This document shows, one piece after another, positions 63,951 through 64,000 of a stretch of DNA of 64,000 nt. The stretch is from assembly GCA_007922195.1 (NCBI GenBank), contig ML681996.1, positions 14,881,990 to 14,945,989 on the forward strand, read 5' to 3'. Made by a program: the position numbers and the translations under genes. Position 1 is the first letter of the stretch. The number at the start of each line of letters is the position of its first letter. The stretch is from Podocnemis expansa. Taxonomy: Eukaryota; Chordata; Testudines; Podocnemididae. The notes beneath the pieces are model-generated. The model was not told the DNA's origin. It ran no database searches and saw only the letters and a list, made by a program, of their open reading frames with translations.

Positions 63951-64000
63951 CTCAAGACATAATGCTTGTACTTCCATTGTGCGGCTGTAATGCCTCTGCA

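Overview
This window is vertebrate nuclear DNA: sparse short exons with consensus GT/AG splice sites, long introns, and about as much transposon debris as unique sequence. The repeats are CR1 LINEs with the 'AATCATAG..GGTTGGAAGGGACCTC' type 3' end, a DIRS-like tyrosine-recombinase retrotransposon, a Penelope-like element, many short hAT-type elements, a Helitron 3' end and LTR-like sequences. This mix points to a non-avian sauropsid, most likely a turtle. That is inference from repeat types; no species marker was identified.

One gene is present. The whole stretch from about 9.0 to 61.3 kb is the middle of TBC1D1 (Rab-GTPase-activating protein, paralogue of TBC1D4/AS160), transcribed on the minus strand. 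I located twelve coding exons. In transcript order they are 61254-61165, 54917-54813, 54100-53968, 52441-52350, 48052-47942, 44998-44870, 41564-41478, 37618-37341, 36094-35936, 33692-33573, 32101-31962 and 9198-9013. All reading phases join without a break, giving 1630 coding bases. They encode most of the second PTB domain, the Ser/Thr-rich linker with the Akt-site context RRRANT, a two-exon cassette of exactly 93 codons (the insert length I recall for the long mammalian isoform), and the conserved segment just before the TBC GAP domain. The start of the protein (first PTB) lies beyond 64 kb. The catalytic TBC domain lies before base 1: no further exon was found in the first 9 kb.

Layout from low to high coordinate: 0.4-6.1 kb, a decayed minus-strand DIRS-like retrotransposon split by an LTR-like element with its own TATA box; 9.0 kb, the last exon in the window, followed by two abutting hAT-like elements; 11.7-13.3 kb, a CR1 with a nearly intact reverse transcriptase; 13.6-31.7 kb, intron with hAT-type elements, a Penelope palindrome and an old CR1 interrupted by a TA-flanked inverted-repeat element; 31.9-37.6 kb, four exons including the alternative pair; 38.5-40.0 kb, a Penelope-like element nested in a MITE; 41.5-54.9 kb, seven exons separated by CR1 remnants, hAT-like elements, a second Penelope palindrome and a Helitron with an internal duplication; 56.2-57.3 kb, a probable solo LTR; 61.2 kb, the first exon in the window; 63.4-64.0 kb, GC-rich repeat and a hAT MITE.

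I see no operon, CRISPR array, rRNA, bona fide tRNA gene or new multigene system. The unusual content is the nested transposon architecture and the conserved cassette exons.
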